34,977 nt of DNA from Caldilineaceae bacterium. GTDB lineage: Bacteria; Chloroflexota; Anaerolineae; Caldilineales; Caldilineaceae. The stretch lies in NCBI GenBank assembly GCA_026989655.1, contig JALSIX010000003.1:1-34977 (forward strand), written 5' to 3'. The notes beneath the pieces are model-generated. The model saw only the letters and a program-made list of their open reading frames with translations, made no database searches and had not been told where the DNA came from. Below, one piece after another: positions 7,513 to 14,847 of the stretch (positions are counted from its first letter, which is position 1; each line of letters begins with the position of its first letter). The position numbers were made by a program, and so were the translations under genes.

Positions 7513-9336
7513 TCAGTCGCTGGCCGGAGAAGGAGAGGGCGATAGGCGGGCGTGCACGGTCCCCGGCACCCCATAGCCGTAGGGGTCGTCCACCACCTCC
7601 GGCACGCTGGGGAAGTTGTGCAGGGGCGGCGGCGAGGGGATGAGCCACTCCAGGGTTCGAGCGCCCCAGGGATTGGCCGCGGCCTTCTCGCCCCGCACCC
7701 AGGAGCGGACCATGTTGTACACGAAGAGGATGAAGCTCGCGCCCAGGACGAACGCGGCCAGGCTCACCCAACGGTTCAGCCCCCCCAGCTCGGGCACGTA
7801 GTCCGCGATGCGCCGGTTCATGCCGTGGATGCCCAGCCAGAACATGGGCAGGAAGGTGAGGTTGAAGGCGATGAACATCCACCAGAAGTGGATCTTGCCC
7901 AGGCGCTCGTTGTACATCCGACCGGTGATCTTGGGGAACCAGTAGTAGATCCCCGCGAACAGGCCGAAGATGCCGCCGCCCACGATGGTGTAGTGGAAGT
8001 GGGCCACCACGAAGTAGGTGTCCTGGAGGTGCATGTCCACCGGCACGTCCGAGAGGAAGACCCCGGTGATGCCCCCGATGAGGAAGTTGAAGATCACCGC
8101 CAGGGCGAACAGCATGGGGGTCTTCAGGTTCAGCTTCCCCCGCCAGATGGTCCCCAGGGCCGAGAGGAAGACCAGGCCGGTGGGCACAGAGATGAGCTCG
8201 GTGGTGACCATGAAGGGGATGAGGAGCTTCTCGGACATGCCCGCCACGAACATGTGGTGGGCCCAGACCACCGCGCTCAGGACAACCACGCCCATCATGC
8301 CGGCCACGGCCCACCGGTAGGCGAAGAGGGGCTTGCGCGCGAAGTGGGAGATGACCTCCAACGCGATGCCGAAGCCCGGCAAGATCATCACGTAGACCGC
8401 GGGATGGGAGTAGAACCAGAAGACGTGCTGGTAGAGCACCGGGTTGCCCCCCCGGGCCGGGTCGAAGAAACCGAAGCCCGCCACCCGATCCAGGATGATC
8501 ATGAGCATGGCCAGGCCGATGAACTGGGTGAAGAGCAAGCTCAGAATGGCCGTGCCGATGATGGACCAGACGAAGACCGGCAGACGACCCCAGGAGAGCC
8601 CCGGAGCCCGCATGGTGATCACCGTGGTGATGATGTTGATGGCACCCAGGATGGAGGAGAAGCCGATGGTCAGGAAGGCCAGGTTGTAGAAGAGGGCCCC
8701 GAGCTTGGTCACCGCGGCCAGGGGCGGATAGCCCGTCCATCCCGTGTCGAAGCCACCGGCCAGCGCGGCCCCCACCAGGAGCAGGGCCACGGGCGGAACG
8801 AACCAGAAGCTCAGGGCGTTGAGCCGAGGATAGGCCATGTCGTCGGCCCCCACCATGATGGGCACCAGATAGTTGCCGAAGGCCCCCATGATGGTGGCCA
8901 CGGCCACGAAGATCATGGTGGTGCCGTGGAGGCTCATCAGCCGGTTGTACTGGGCACTGTTCAGGAGATCCCGACCGGGCTGCATGAGCTCGTAGCGCAT
9001 GAACATGGCCAGCAGCCCCGCGATCAGGAACAGGGCCACCAACAACACCCCGTACTGGATCCCGATGACCTTGTGGTCCGTGTCGAAGTCGAAGTAGCGA
9101 CGCCAGCCCGTGGTGGTGTAGGGCCGGTTGGGCAGCCCCAGCCAACCCCGGGCCCAGTAGTCCCACACCCCCACGCCCAACAGCCAGCCGCTCAGGCCGA
9201 AGAGGTAGGCCATGACCACGGCCGGCTCCAGCTTCCAGCCGGGAAGGCCGAAGAACAGCCGCAGGAGGACCAGGAGGCCCACTCCCAGGGCCGCCCCTAT
9301 GGCTCCCCAGGCCAGACCCTTGAACACAGGTTTCAT
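7513..9336 (-). CDS. ctaD: Cytochrome c oxidase subunit I, A2-type haem-copper oxidase
   Basis: 607 residues. It catalyses O2 reduction to water with proton pumping at the haem a / haem a3-CuB site. Clear landmarks are LMSLHGTTM (low-spin haem ligand region), YSHPAVY at residues 309-315 (CuB His and the cross-linked Tyr), VWAHHMFVAGMS (CuB His pair) and VAHFHYTIVGGG (haem a3/haem a ligands). The YSHPAVY form, with Tyr-Ser before the His and Ala in place of the Glu of GHPEVY, is the mark of A2-type oxidases, where the Tyr-Ser pair is proposed to replace the D-channel glutamate. An extra N-terminal hydrophobic region precedes FDFDTDHK. I chose the ATG at 9336 (AGGAGG eight bases upstream) over a start 18 codons earlier. 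Confidence 0.97.
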   Translation of the reverse strand: MKPVFKGLAWGAIGAALGVGLLVLLRLFFGLPGWKLEPAVVMAYLFGLSGWLLGVGVWDYWARGWLGLPNRPYTTTGWRRYFDFDTDHKVIGIQYGVLLVALFLIAGLLAMFMRYELMQPGRDLLNSAQYNRLMSLHGTTMIFVAVATIMGAFGNYLVPIMVGADDMAYPRLNALSFWFVPPVALLLVGAALAGGFDTGWTGYPPLAAVTKLGALFYNLAFLTIGFSSILGAINIITTVITMRAPGLSWGRLPVFVWSIIGTAILSLLFTQFIGLAMLMIILDRVAGFGFFDPARGGNPVLYQHVFWFYSHPAVYVMILPGFGIALEVISHFARKPLFAYRWAVAGMMGVVVLSAVVWAHHMFVAGMSEKLLIPFMVTTELISVPTGLVFLSALGTIWRGKLNLKTPMLFALAVIFNFLIGGITGVFLSDVPVDMHLQDTYFVVAHFHYTIVGGGIFGLFAGIYYWFPKITGRMYNERLGKIHFWWMFIAFNLTFLPMFWLGIHGMNRRIADYVPELGGLNRWVSLAAFVLGASFILFVYNMVRSWVRGEKAAANPWGARTLEWLIPSPPPLHNFPSVPEVVDDPYGYGVPGTVHARLSPSPSPASD

Positions 9337-9376
9337 GGTAGACGCCTCCTCTGGATGAAAAGCACTTGGAACCCAC

Positions 9377-10213
9377 TCAGTGGCCGGCATCCGACTCCAT
9401 CTCGGTGGAGCCCTCGCCCATGCCCCCCATCTCCTCGCCCATGCCGGACATCCCCGACATGCCGCCCCCTGCCATGGCCGCCTGGACCTTGGCCGCCTCC
9501 AGCCATTCCTGGAAGGCCTCCGGCTCCAGCACCCGCACCGTCATCCGCATGAGAGGATGGCCGGTACCGCAGAGCTCCGCACACTGGACCCGGAAGTTGG
9601 GGTCTGCCTCATAGGTCCCCACCTGGGTGGGGGTCACGTAGAGGGTGGTCACCTTCCCCGGCACCGCGTCCATCTTGGTGCGAAAGGCCGGGATCCACAC
9701 CGAGTGGATCACGTCCTGGGAGGTGATCTCGAACTTCACCCGGGTGTCCACCGGCATGGCGATCTGGAGGGCCCACTCGTAGCTCAGGTCGTACTGGGGA
9801 TAGCGCACGTTCCAGTGCCACTGCACCCCCTCGATCTGGATCACCAGGTCCGCAGTGCGGTTGGCCTCCAGCTCCCGGATGCCCTTGAGCCCGGGGTTGA
9901 ACACGATGTACACCGCCAGGACCAGGCTGCCCAGGACCCAGAGCCGGGCCACCGCGGGGTGGTTGCGCACCGGTGGACCGTCCTGGAGCTCCCCATCCGA
10001 CGCCCGGAAACGGAACAGGCTGTACAGCAGGAAGGCCAGGACCAGGGCCGCCACGGGGATGGACAGGACCAACAGGAGCCGGAAGGCCTCGTCGATGATC
10101 GCGGCCTCCTCCGCCCCCTGGACAGGCAAGAAGTCCACGGTGAACGCGATCCCTTCCCCAACAAGGGTGAACAGGGCCCACAACAGGGTCACCACCACGA
10201 TATCTCGCCTCAT
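9377..10213 (-). CDS. ctaC: Cytochrome c oxidase subunit II with Met-rich C-terminal tail
   Basis: 278 residues. An N-terminal hydrophobic segment (4-24) is followed by two further helices (about 46-67 and 90-105) and a periplasmic cupredoxin domain. The aromatic QWHW (131-134) and the CuA site are intact: His170, Cys211, Cys215, His219 and Met222 (CAELCGTGHPLM). There is no fused cytochrome c domain, so this is an aa3 rather than a caa3 enzyme and needs a separate electron donor. The C-terminus (246-278) is unusual: Met/Gly/Glu-rich (MAGGGMSGMSGMGEEMGGMGEG). I chose the ATG at 10213 because AGGAGG lies seven bases upstream. It starts 51 bases after the degenerate receiver gene and ends 40 bases before ctaD. 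Confidence 0.96.
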   Translation of the reverse strand: MRRDIVVVTLLWALFTLVGEGIAFTVDFLPVQGAEEAAIIDEAFRLLLVLSIPVAALVLAFLLYSLFRFRASDGELQDGPPVRNHPAVARLWVLGSLVLAVYIVFNPGLKGIRELEANRTADLVIQIEGVQWHWNVRYPQYDLSYEWALQIAMPVDTRVKFEITSQDVIHSVWIPAFRTKMDAVPGKVTTLYVTPTQVGTYEADPNFRVQCAELCGTGHPLMRMTVRVLEPEAFQEWLEAAKVQAAMAGGGMSGMSGMGEEMGGMGEGSTEMESDAGH

Positions 10214-10264
10214 GTACGGACCTCCTCTCCTGTAGCGCGTGCCGCCGAACAAGGATCGCCCCGC

Positions 10265-10612
10265 TCAGCCCAGGACCAGACGGAGAAACTCCTCCGCCGT
10301 GGTGTAGGCCATGTACTGGGCGCGCACCATGTGCACCATCTGGCTCTCCAGGTTCACGAACACCACCTGGATGTCCGGGACCAGGAACAGGGAGAACAGC
10401 GAGCTCCACCGGGAATCCGCGCCGACCTCCTCCCACCCCTTCTGGTCGATGATCAGGGTGTCCACCGGCTCCTGGGACGCGGCATCCACCAGGGTCTCCA
10501 GACTGTCCGCGGTCTCCACCTCCGCGTAGGGCGCCATCAGGCGAGCCAGCCCTCGGCGGAACAGGTGGTTGGGGGAATAGAGCACCACGCGCACCTGGGC
10601 CTCCTCCGGCAT
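10265..10612 (-). CDS. Stand-alone degenerate response-regulator receiver domain
   Basis: 115 residues, receiver-like fold only, with no DNA-binding domain. The segment LYSPNHLFRRGLARLM (11-26) aligns with VVDDHALFRRGVVELL of the neighbouring NarL-type regulator, but the acidic pair is Ser13-Pro14. The phospho-acceptor position is kept (Asp56 in DTLIIDQKG), while the switch Thr is Asn87 and the conserved Lys is replaced by Thr near 104. It therefore looks like a pseudo-receiver that is unlikely to be switched by standard phosphorylation. The start is uncertain: no good ribosome binding site precedes the ATG at 10612, and in-frame starts at 10693 (ATG) and 10732 (GTG) would add a low-complexity Pro/Arg stretch. 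It is the first gene of the oxidase operon and may tune it by binding a partner protein. Confidence 0.68.
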   Translation of the reverse strand: MPEEAQVRVVLYSPNHLFRRGLARLMAPYAEVETADSLETLVDAASQEPVDTLIIDQKGWEEVGADSRWSSLFSLFLVPDIQVVFVNLESQMVHMVRAQYMAYTTAEEFLRLVLG

Positions 10613-10663
10613 GAAGGCCGCACTGCGGAGCTTGGGTGGATCGGAAGATGGGGGCCAGGATCG

Positions 10664-10692
10664 AGGATAGCCGGAAGCCCGACCCTCGTCCA
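10664..10692 (-). promoter_or_regulatory. Candidate promoter of the oxidase operon
   Basis: On the minus strand TGGACG (10692-10687), a 17-base spacer and TATCCT (10669-10664) resemble a sigma70-type promoter. If used, transcription would start near 10657, which favours the ATG at 10612 for the receiver gene and excludes the more upstream starts. The match is moderate. Confidence 0.35.
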
Positions 10693-10722
10693 TCGTCCTC
10701 TGGACGATTGGAGGGTGAATGG

Positions 10723-10749
10723 GGCCATCCACCGAAAGGTGGAGGGGCC
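10723..10749. terminator. Stem-loop downstream of the minus-strand response regulator
   Basis: CCACC (10729-10733) and GGTGG (10738-10742) close a GAAA loop, extended by GGCC arms at 10723-10726 and 10746-10749. It lies 19 bases past the regulator stop and could end that transcript before the oxidase operon. There is no U-tract, so read-through is possible. Confidence 0.35.
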
Positions 10750-10767
10750 GAGGGCCGGGCTCCTCTT

Positions 10768-11448
10768 TCAGGAGGAGGAAGAGGAGGAGGAAGAGAGCAG
10801 CCCCAGGGCCGCAGCCCGGGCCACGGCCTCTGCCCGGGTGGTCGCGTCCAACTTCTCCAGGATGTGGCGCACGTGGGTCTTCACCGTGCTCTCGGAGATG
10901 ACCAGCTGCCGCGCGATCTCCCCGGTGGTCGCGCCCTGGGCCAGCGCGTGCAACACCTCCTGTTCCCGGGGGCTCAGGATGCCGGCGGGCGAAGGTTCCG
11001 GGGGGCGCTGGGCTGCGGCCTGCATCACCCGAGGGGTCACCTCGGGGGCCAGCGCACCGTGGCCCGCGACCACCCGGTGGATAGCCCGCACCAGCTCCTC
11101 AGGCTCTGTGTTCTTCAGGAGATATCCGTCCGCCCCCCCGGCCAGGGCGGCCATCAGATCCTCGTCCCGGTCGGAGATGGTGAGCATGATCACCCGGCCG
11201 GCGCCCTCCCGCTTCAGCGCGGGCAGGATCTCCACCCCCCGGGCCCCGGGCATGTGGACGTCCAGCAGCACCACCTGGGGAGCATGGCGTCGGGTCAGGA
11301 CCAAGGCCTCCTGGGCGTTGCCGGCCTCGCCCACCACGTCCAGCCCCGGCTCCTCCCGCAGCAGCTCCACCACTCCCCGGCGGAAGAGCGCGTGGTCGTC
11401 CACCACCAAGACCCGGATGGGAGAGGGGTTGACCGCCGGCTCAGGCAT
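10768..11448 (-). CDS. NarL/LuxR-family response regulator
   Basis: 226 residues. The receiver domain has the acidic pair Asp17-Asp18, phospho-acceptor Asp63 (LLDVHMPG), Thr90 and Lys112. A LuxR-type helix-turn-helix follows (about 155-215: LSPREQEVLHALAQGATTGEIARQ and ISESTVKTHVRHILEKL). It acts in the cytoplasm as a transcription factor switched by the histidine kinase whose gene overlaps it by eight bases upstream (11441-11448). The protein ends in eight consecutive serines encoded by TCC/TCT codons right before the stop, an odd low-complexity tail. Targets cannot be read directly; the adjacent oxidase operon and the cytochrome c gene are the likely ones. Confidence 0.93.
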   Translation of the reverse strand: MPEPAVNPSPIRVLVVDDHALFRRGVVELLREEPGLDVVGEAGNAQEALVLTRRHAPQVVLLDVHMPGARGVEILPALKREGAGRVIMLTISDRDEDLMAALAGGADGYLLKNTEPEELVRAIHRVVAGHGALAPEVTPRVMQAAAQRPPEPSPAGILSPREQEVLHALAQGATTGEIARQLVISESTVKTHVRHILEKLDATTRAEAVARAAALGLLSSSSSSSS

Positions 11449-13363
11449 GGATCGGGTCTCCCTGGTGGATGGGCAGCCGGACCACCACCTGGGTGCCGTG
11501 GCCCGGCTGGCTGAGGATCTGGAGCTCCCCGCCGATGAGCTCGCTGCGTTCCTGCATGATCCGCAGACCATGGCGGGAGAGGGGAGGCACGTCGTCCGGG
11601 TCGAAGCCCACCCCGTTGTCCGCGATCTGCACCGCCAGCCAAGGAGGCGCCAGCTCCCAGGCGATCCAGACCCGGTCCGCGCCCGAGTGTTTCCGCACGT
11701 TGCCCAGGGCCTCCTGGACAATGCGCATGAGCTGCACGTGGATCTCCGGGGCCAGGTGGACCGGCGGCGGGGGCTCGGCCACGATCTCCACCGGGCTGAG
11801 GGTCCGGAAGTCGTCCAACAGAGGGGCGAGCCAATCCTCGATGGCCCCCTGCCCCGGCTGGAGACGCAGGCCGTCGATGGCCTCGCGGGCATCCACGTAC
11901 GCGGCCGCGATGAGCTCTCGGACCTGCTCCAACCCCTTCCGGGCCCGAGCGAGGTCCTCCTCCTGCAGCCAACGGGCGATCTGGCCCGTCCGCAGCTTGA
12001 GATAGCCCAGGGTCTGGGCCAACCCATCGTGGATCTCCCGGGCCAGTCGGGTCCGTTCGGCCAGGGCCGCCTGGTGCTCCAGGCGGAGGGAGAGGCGGAA
12101 GTTCTCCACCAGGAGGCCCACCTGGAGGGCAATGGTGGTGGCCAGCCGCACGTGGCGGCGGGTGAAGCCCTGGGAACGGGTGGACCACCACACCAGGCAG
12201 CCCAGATACCGCTCCTCCACCCGCATGGGGGCCAGGAGAAGGGCCCGGAGCGGTCCTGCGCCGTCCCCACCCACCACATCCCCCAGCAGCAGGGGATCCT
12301 GGGCTGTGCGCATGCTGGAGACCAGCCCCTGGAGCCAGGGCCATGCGGCTTCAGGAGGGGTGCCCGCCTGGGCACAGCAGGTCGGCTCCCGCTCCGGGGA
12401 CTCGTCCAGGAAGACACACCCCCCCTGGGCCTCCAGGGAGTCCAGGGTGTCGTGGAGGAGCGCGGCCAGGGTGGTGTGGAGAGTGGCCTGCCGGCGATAG
12501 AGCCGGACCTGCTGCAGGGCCCGGACCTCCTGGGTGCGCAGCCGCTGGGTCTCCAGGGCCAGGGCCATCTCGTCGGCCATGGTGTCCAAGAGCATGCGCA
12601 CGTCCGGGTCCACCCGGGTGCCCGGCTCCAGATAGAGGGTCAGCAGCCCCAGGTCCCGGCCCCCCCGGCGGAGGGCCAGGCAGAGGATCTGGAACCCGGG
12701 ACGGCCCTCCACCCGGGCCAGCAGGGGGCAGGGCTCCAGGGGCGCCCCGGAACGGCGGTGGGCACACTGGAGACAGTGCTCCCGGGCCTCCCGGGCCTCC
12801 ACCAGCCGATTGGTCCAGCTTTCCACCCATTCCTGGTCCACCGCGCCGTGGGAGACCACATGCATGGGACGGCCCTGGCCGTCGAAGGGGAGCAGCGAGA
12901 CGCCCACCACCGGGAGCACCTGCTGGGGCAGCTCCACGATGGCCCGGTGCAACGTCTCCTCGTCCTCTGCCTGGACCAGACGGCGGTTGATGGCCAGGAG
13001 GATGCCCAGCCAACGGTTGGCCCGGTCCAGGGCTCGGCCGGTCCGGATCAGGGAGCGATACGCGGCCAGGGTCTCCTGGACCCGATGCTGGATGAAGCCC
13101 AGGGTCCACCAGGCCAACAGGGGCCCGATGAGCCCATAGAACAGGAGCTGGGTGGCGAAGTGGTGCCAGCGAGGCAGGTGCAGCAGCAGGGTGTGCTCCA
13201 GGGTCTGGTGGAGGCTGACCAGGACCAGGGCCAGGATCGGCGCCTGCCAACGCCATCGGCCCACCCGGCGGAGCAGGGCCTCCGCGGCGACGAGTCCCGC
13301 GGAGGGTTCCGGCCCAGACTGGGTGGGCGCCAGGGGATCCGGAGACAGGGAATCGGTCGGCAT
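11441..13363 (-). CDS. Membrane sensor histidine kinase with GAF regions (NarX/LiaS-like, HisKA_3)
   Basis: 640 residues from the first ATG after the promoter. Two membrane helices (about 41-60 and 70-91) with several His residues (WHHF 66-69) and FYGLIGP (75-81) are followed by two GAF-like regions (about 130-300 and 310-430), a HisKA_3 dimerisation helix with phospho-acceptor His445 (AREIHDGLAQ) and a C-terminal HATPase (DNGVGFD, GHGTQVVVRLP). The first GAF-like region carries a Cys cluster (Cys197, Cys200, Cys212, Cys228), which could bind a metal or Fe-S cluster; this is speculation. A GTG at 13453 would extend the frame, but a -10 box at 13459-13454 abuts it, so it cannot lie within that transcript. 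The partner response regulator follows with an eight-base overlap. Confidence 0.9.
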   Translation of the reverse strand: MPTDSLSPDPLAPTQSGPEPSAGLVAAEALLRRVGRWRWQAPILALVLVSLHQTLEHTLLLHLPRWHHFATQLLFYGLIGPLLAWWTLGFIQHRVQETLAAYRSLIRTGRALDRANRWLGILLAINRRLVQAEDEETLHRAIVELPQQVLPVVGVSLLPFDGQGRPMHVVSHGAVDQEWVESWTNRLVEAREAREHCLQCAHRRSGAPLEPCPLLARVEGRPGFQILCLALRRGGRDLGLLTLYLEPGTRVDPDVRMLLDTMADEMALALETQRLRTQEVRALQQVRLYRRQATLHTTLAALLHDTLDSLEAQGGCVFLDESPEREPTCCAQAGTPPEAAWPWLQGLVSSMRTAQDPLLLGDVVGGDGAGPLRALLLAPMRVEERYLGCLVWWSTRSQGFTRRHVRLATTIALQVGLLVENFRLSLRLEHQAALAERTRLAREIHDGLAQTLGYLKLRTGQIARWLQEEDLARARKGLEQVRELIAAAYVDAREAIDGLRLQPGQGAIEDWLAPLLDDFRTLSPVEIVAEPPPPVHLAPEIHVQLMRIVQEALGNVRKHSGADRVWIAWELAPPWLAVQIADNGVGFDPDDVPPLSRHGLRIMQERSELIGGELQILSQPGHGTQVVVRLPIHQGDPIHA

Positions 13364-13453
13364 GGTCGCGGTCCAGGCTGTGTCCAGGCTGTGGAGGACA
13401 GCCGTGTCGGGCGAACCGCCCTGGATGTAGACACATGGATCGGAGGCCCCCAC

Positions 13454-13482
13454 AGTATACCCAGAGGCCGCCCGGGGTTCAA
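13454..13482 (-). promoter_or_regulatory. Promoter of the minus-strand kinase-regulator pair
   Basis: TTGAAC (13482-13477), a 17-base spacer and TATACT (13459-13454) match sigma70 consensus closely. The predicted leader to the ATG at 13363 is about 85 bases. Confidence 0.75.
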
Positions 13483-13492
13483 GTCCGCTTGA
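13479..13492. promoter_or_regulatory. Inverted repeat between the two divergent -35 boxes
   Basis: TCAAG-TCCG-CTTGA is a perfect 5-bp inverted repeat covering parts of both -35 elements of the back-to-back promoters. A protein bound here would touch both promoters at once, so it is a candidate shared operator. The symmetry may also arise simply because two TTGA-type -35 boxes face each other. Confidence 0.35.
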
Positions 13493-13518
13493 CGACGGCC
13501 GTGCCCCAGGGGTATAGT
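13489..13518 (+). promoter_or_regulatory. Promoter of the plus-strand kinase-regulator pair
   Basis: TTGACG (13489-13494), an 18-base spacer and TATAGT (13513-13518) give a strong sigma70-type promoter, about 30 bases upstream of the kinase start. It is divergent from the promoter at 13482-13454. Confidence 0.75.
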
Positions 13519-13554
13519 GGGCCCAGACGGCGACCGTTGGCCAAGGAGCCCTGG

Positions 13555-14847
13555 ATGGACGTGCTGCGTCGTTTCTGGCAAGAGAGCCCTGTGGCCCGGC
13601 GGGTCCATCTCCTGCGCTGGGCCCTGCCCCCGGTCATCGCGGTGGTGGTGCTGGTCTACCAGTTGGGCATCGCGGCCTGGGCCCACGACCATCTGGGACA
13701 TCTGGCCCACACCCTGCTGGAGCTGGCCTTCTACGGTGTCCTGGGGCCTGTGGTCTCCTGGGTCACCCTGTCCTGGATCGGGATCTGGCTGCGGGAGAAG
13801 GAGGCCGCGGAGCAGGTGGCCCGGGCCCGGGAACGGCACCTGGCCAGCATCACCGATGCCTCCGCGGAGGCCATCCTCAGCCTGGCCCCGGACGGCACCA
13901 TCCGTTCGTGGAACCGGGGAGCCACGGCCCTCTTCGGCTACACACCCCGGGAGACCATCGGCCGCCCTCTGGACGCGTTCTTGGTCCGGCGGCTGCATGC
14001 CCCCCGCCCCCTGCATCGGGGCCGGCGCGACGCGGATGCCCCGGTCCCCGTCCACTACCAGGCAGTGATCCGTCGAGCCGATGGCCAACAGATCCCGGTG
14101 GAGGTCACCCAGACCCCCCTGGCCGACGACGACCAGACCCTCACCGGGGCCGCGGTGATCCTGCGGGACATCCGAGAACAGAAGGCCCGAGAGGCCATCC
14201 TGGCCGAGGAGCGAGCCCGGATCGCCCGGGACCTCCACGACGGTGTGGCCCAGGGGCTGTACTTTCTGGGCCTCAAGCTGGACTTCCTCCGCCGCCAGGT
14301 CCACCGGGACCCCACAGGCGTGACCCAGGAGCTGAAGGCCCTGAAGCAGACGGTCCAGGCCCAGATCCAGGAGGTCCGACGGACCATCTTCGCGCTGCGG
14401 CCGGTGGACCTGGAAGGGCTGGGATTTCGACAGGCTGTGGAGAAGTATGTGGCCGAGTTCGGCGAGCAGATGGGCCTGGAGATCTGCCTGCGCGTGGACG
14501 GCGATCTGGGGCACCTCTCCCCCCTGGTGGAACCCCAGCTCTTCCGGGTGCTCCAGGAGGCCTTGAACAACGTGGCCAAACACGCCCGAGCCCGCCACGT
14601 GGAGGTCTGCTTCCGGGTGGAGCCGGGCGGATGGCTGGCGCTCACCGTGTCCGACGACGGGATCGGCCTCCCCACCCCGGCCGATCCCACCCCGAACGGC
14701 AAGATCGGTCTCCGACAGATGCGGGAGCGGATCCAGGCCCTGCAGGGCCAGATGACCCTGGAGAGCCGGCCCGGGGCCGGGACGACCCTACAGGTTCGGA
14801 TTCCGGTCCAGCGGGAGCCCCAGCCGATGGGAGAGGAGCCCCTATGA
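13555..14847 (+). CDS. Membrane PAS sensor histidine kinase (HisKA_3)
   Basis: 430 residues. Two membrane helices (about 22-41 and 50-78) contain AHDHLGHLAH and FYGVLGP (59-65), which match the membrane module of the divergent kinase. A PAS domain follows (about 93-205, ASITDASAEAILSLAPDG through GAAVILRDI), then the HisKA_3 helix with phospho-acceptor His228 (ARDLHDGVAQG) and the HATPase (EALNNVAKHA, DDGIGL, GAGTTLQVRIP). It signals to the response regulator whose ATG overlaps its stop (ATGA at 14844). AAGGAG lies six to seven bases before the ATG. The signal is unknown; PAS domains in such kinases often sense redox state or oxygen, and the oxidase neighbourhood fits that. Confidence 0.93.
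   Translation: MDVLRRFWQESPVARRVHLLRWALPPVIAVVVLVYQLGIAAWAHDHLGHLAHTLLELAFYGVLGPVVSWVTLSWIGIWLREKEAAEQVARARERHLASITDASAEAILSLAPDGTIRSWNRGATALFGYTPRETIGRPLDAFLVRRLHAPRPLHRGRRDADAPVPVHYQAVIRRADGQQIPVEVTQTPLADDDQTLTGAAVILRDIREQKAREAILAEERARIARDLHDGVAQGLYFLGLKLDFLRRQVHRDPTGVTQELKALKQTVQAQIQEVRRTIFALRPVDLEGLGFRQAVEKYVAEFGEQMGLEICLRVDGDLGHLSPLVEPQLFRVLQEALNNVAKHARARHVEVCFRVEPGGWLALTVSDDGIGLPTPADPTPNGKIGLRQMRERIQALQGQMTLESRPGAGTTLQVRIPVQREPQPMGEEPL

Noticed and set aside
9377-10213. caa3-type (cytochrome-fused) subunit II
   Set aside because: No CxxCH motif occurs in the protein; the tail after the CuA domain is only Met/Gly/Glu-rich.
11449-12417. N-terminal extension of the minus-strand response regulator into the kinase gene
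   Set aside because: The receiver domain starts normally at 11448 and the extension is out of frame with the well-supported kinase.
9380-13492. Very long plus-strand open frame (1370 codons) opposite ctaC and the minus-strand two-component genes
   Set aside because: It is antisense to well-supported genes, has low-complexity His/Gly/Arg-rich composition and no ribosome binding site. GC-rich coding DNA commonly leaves such frames open.
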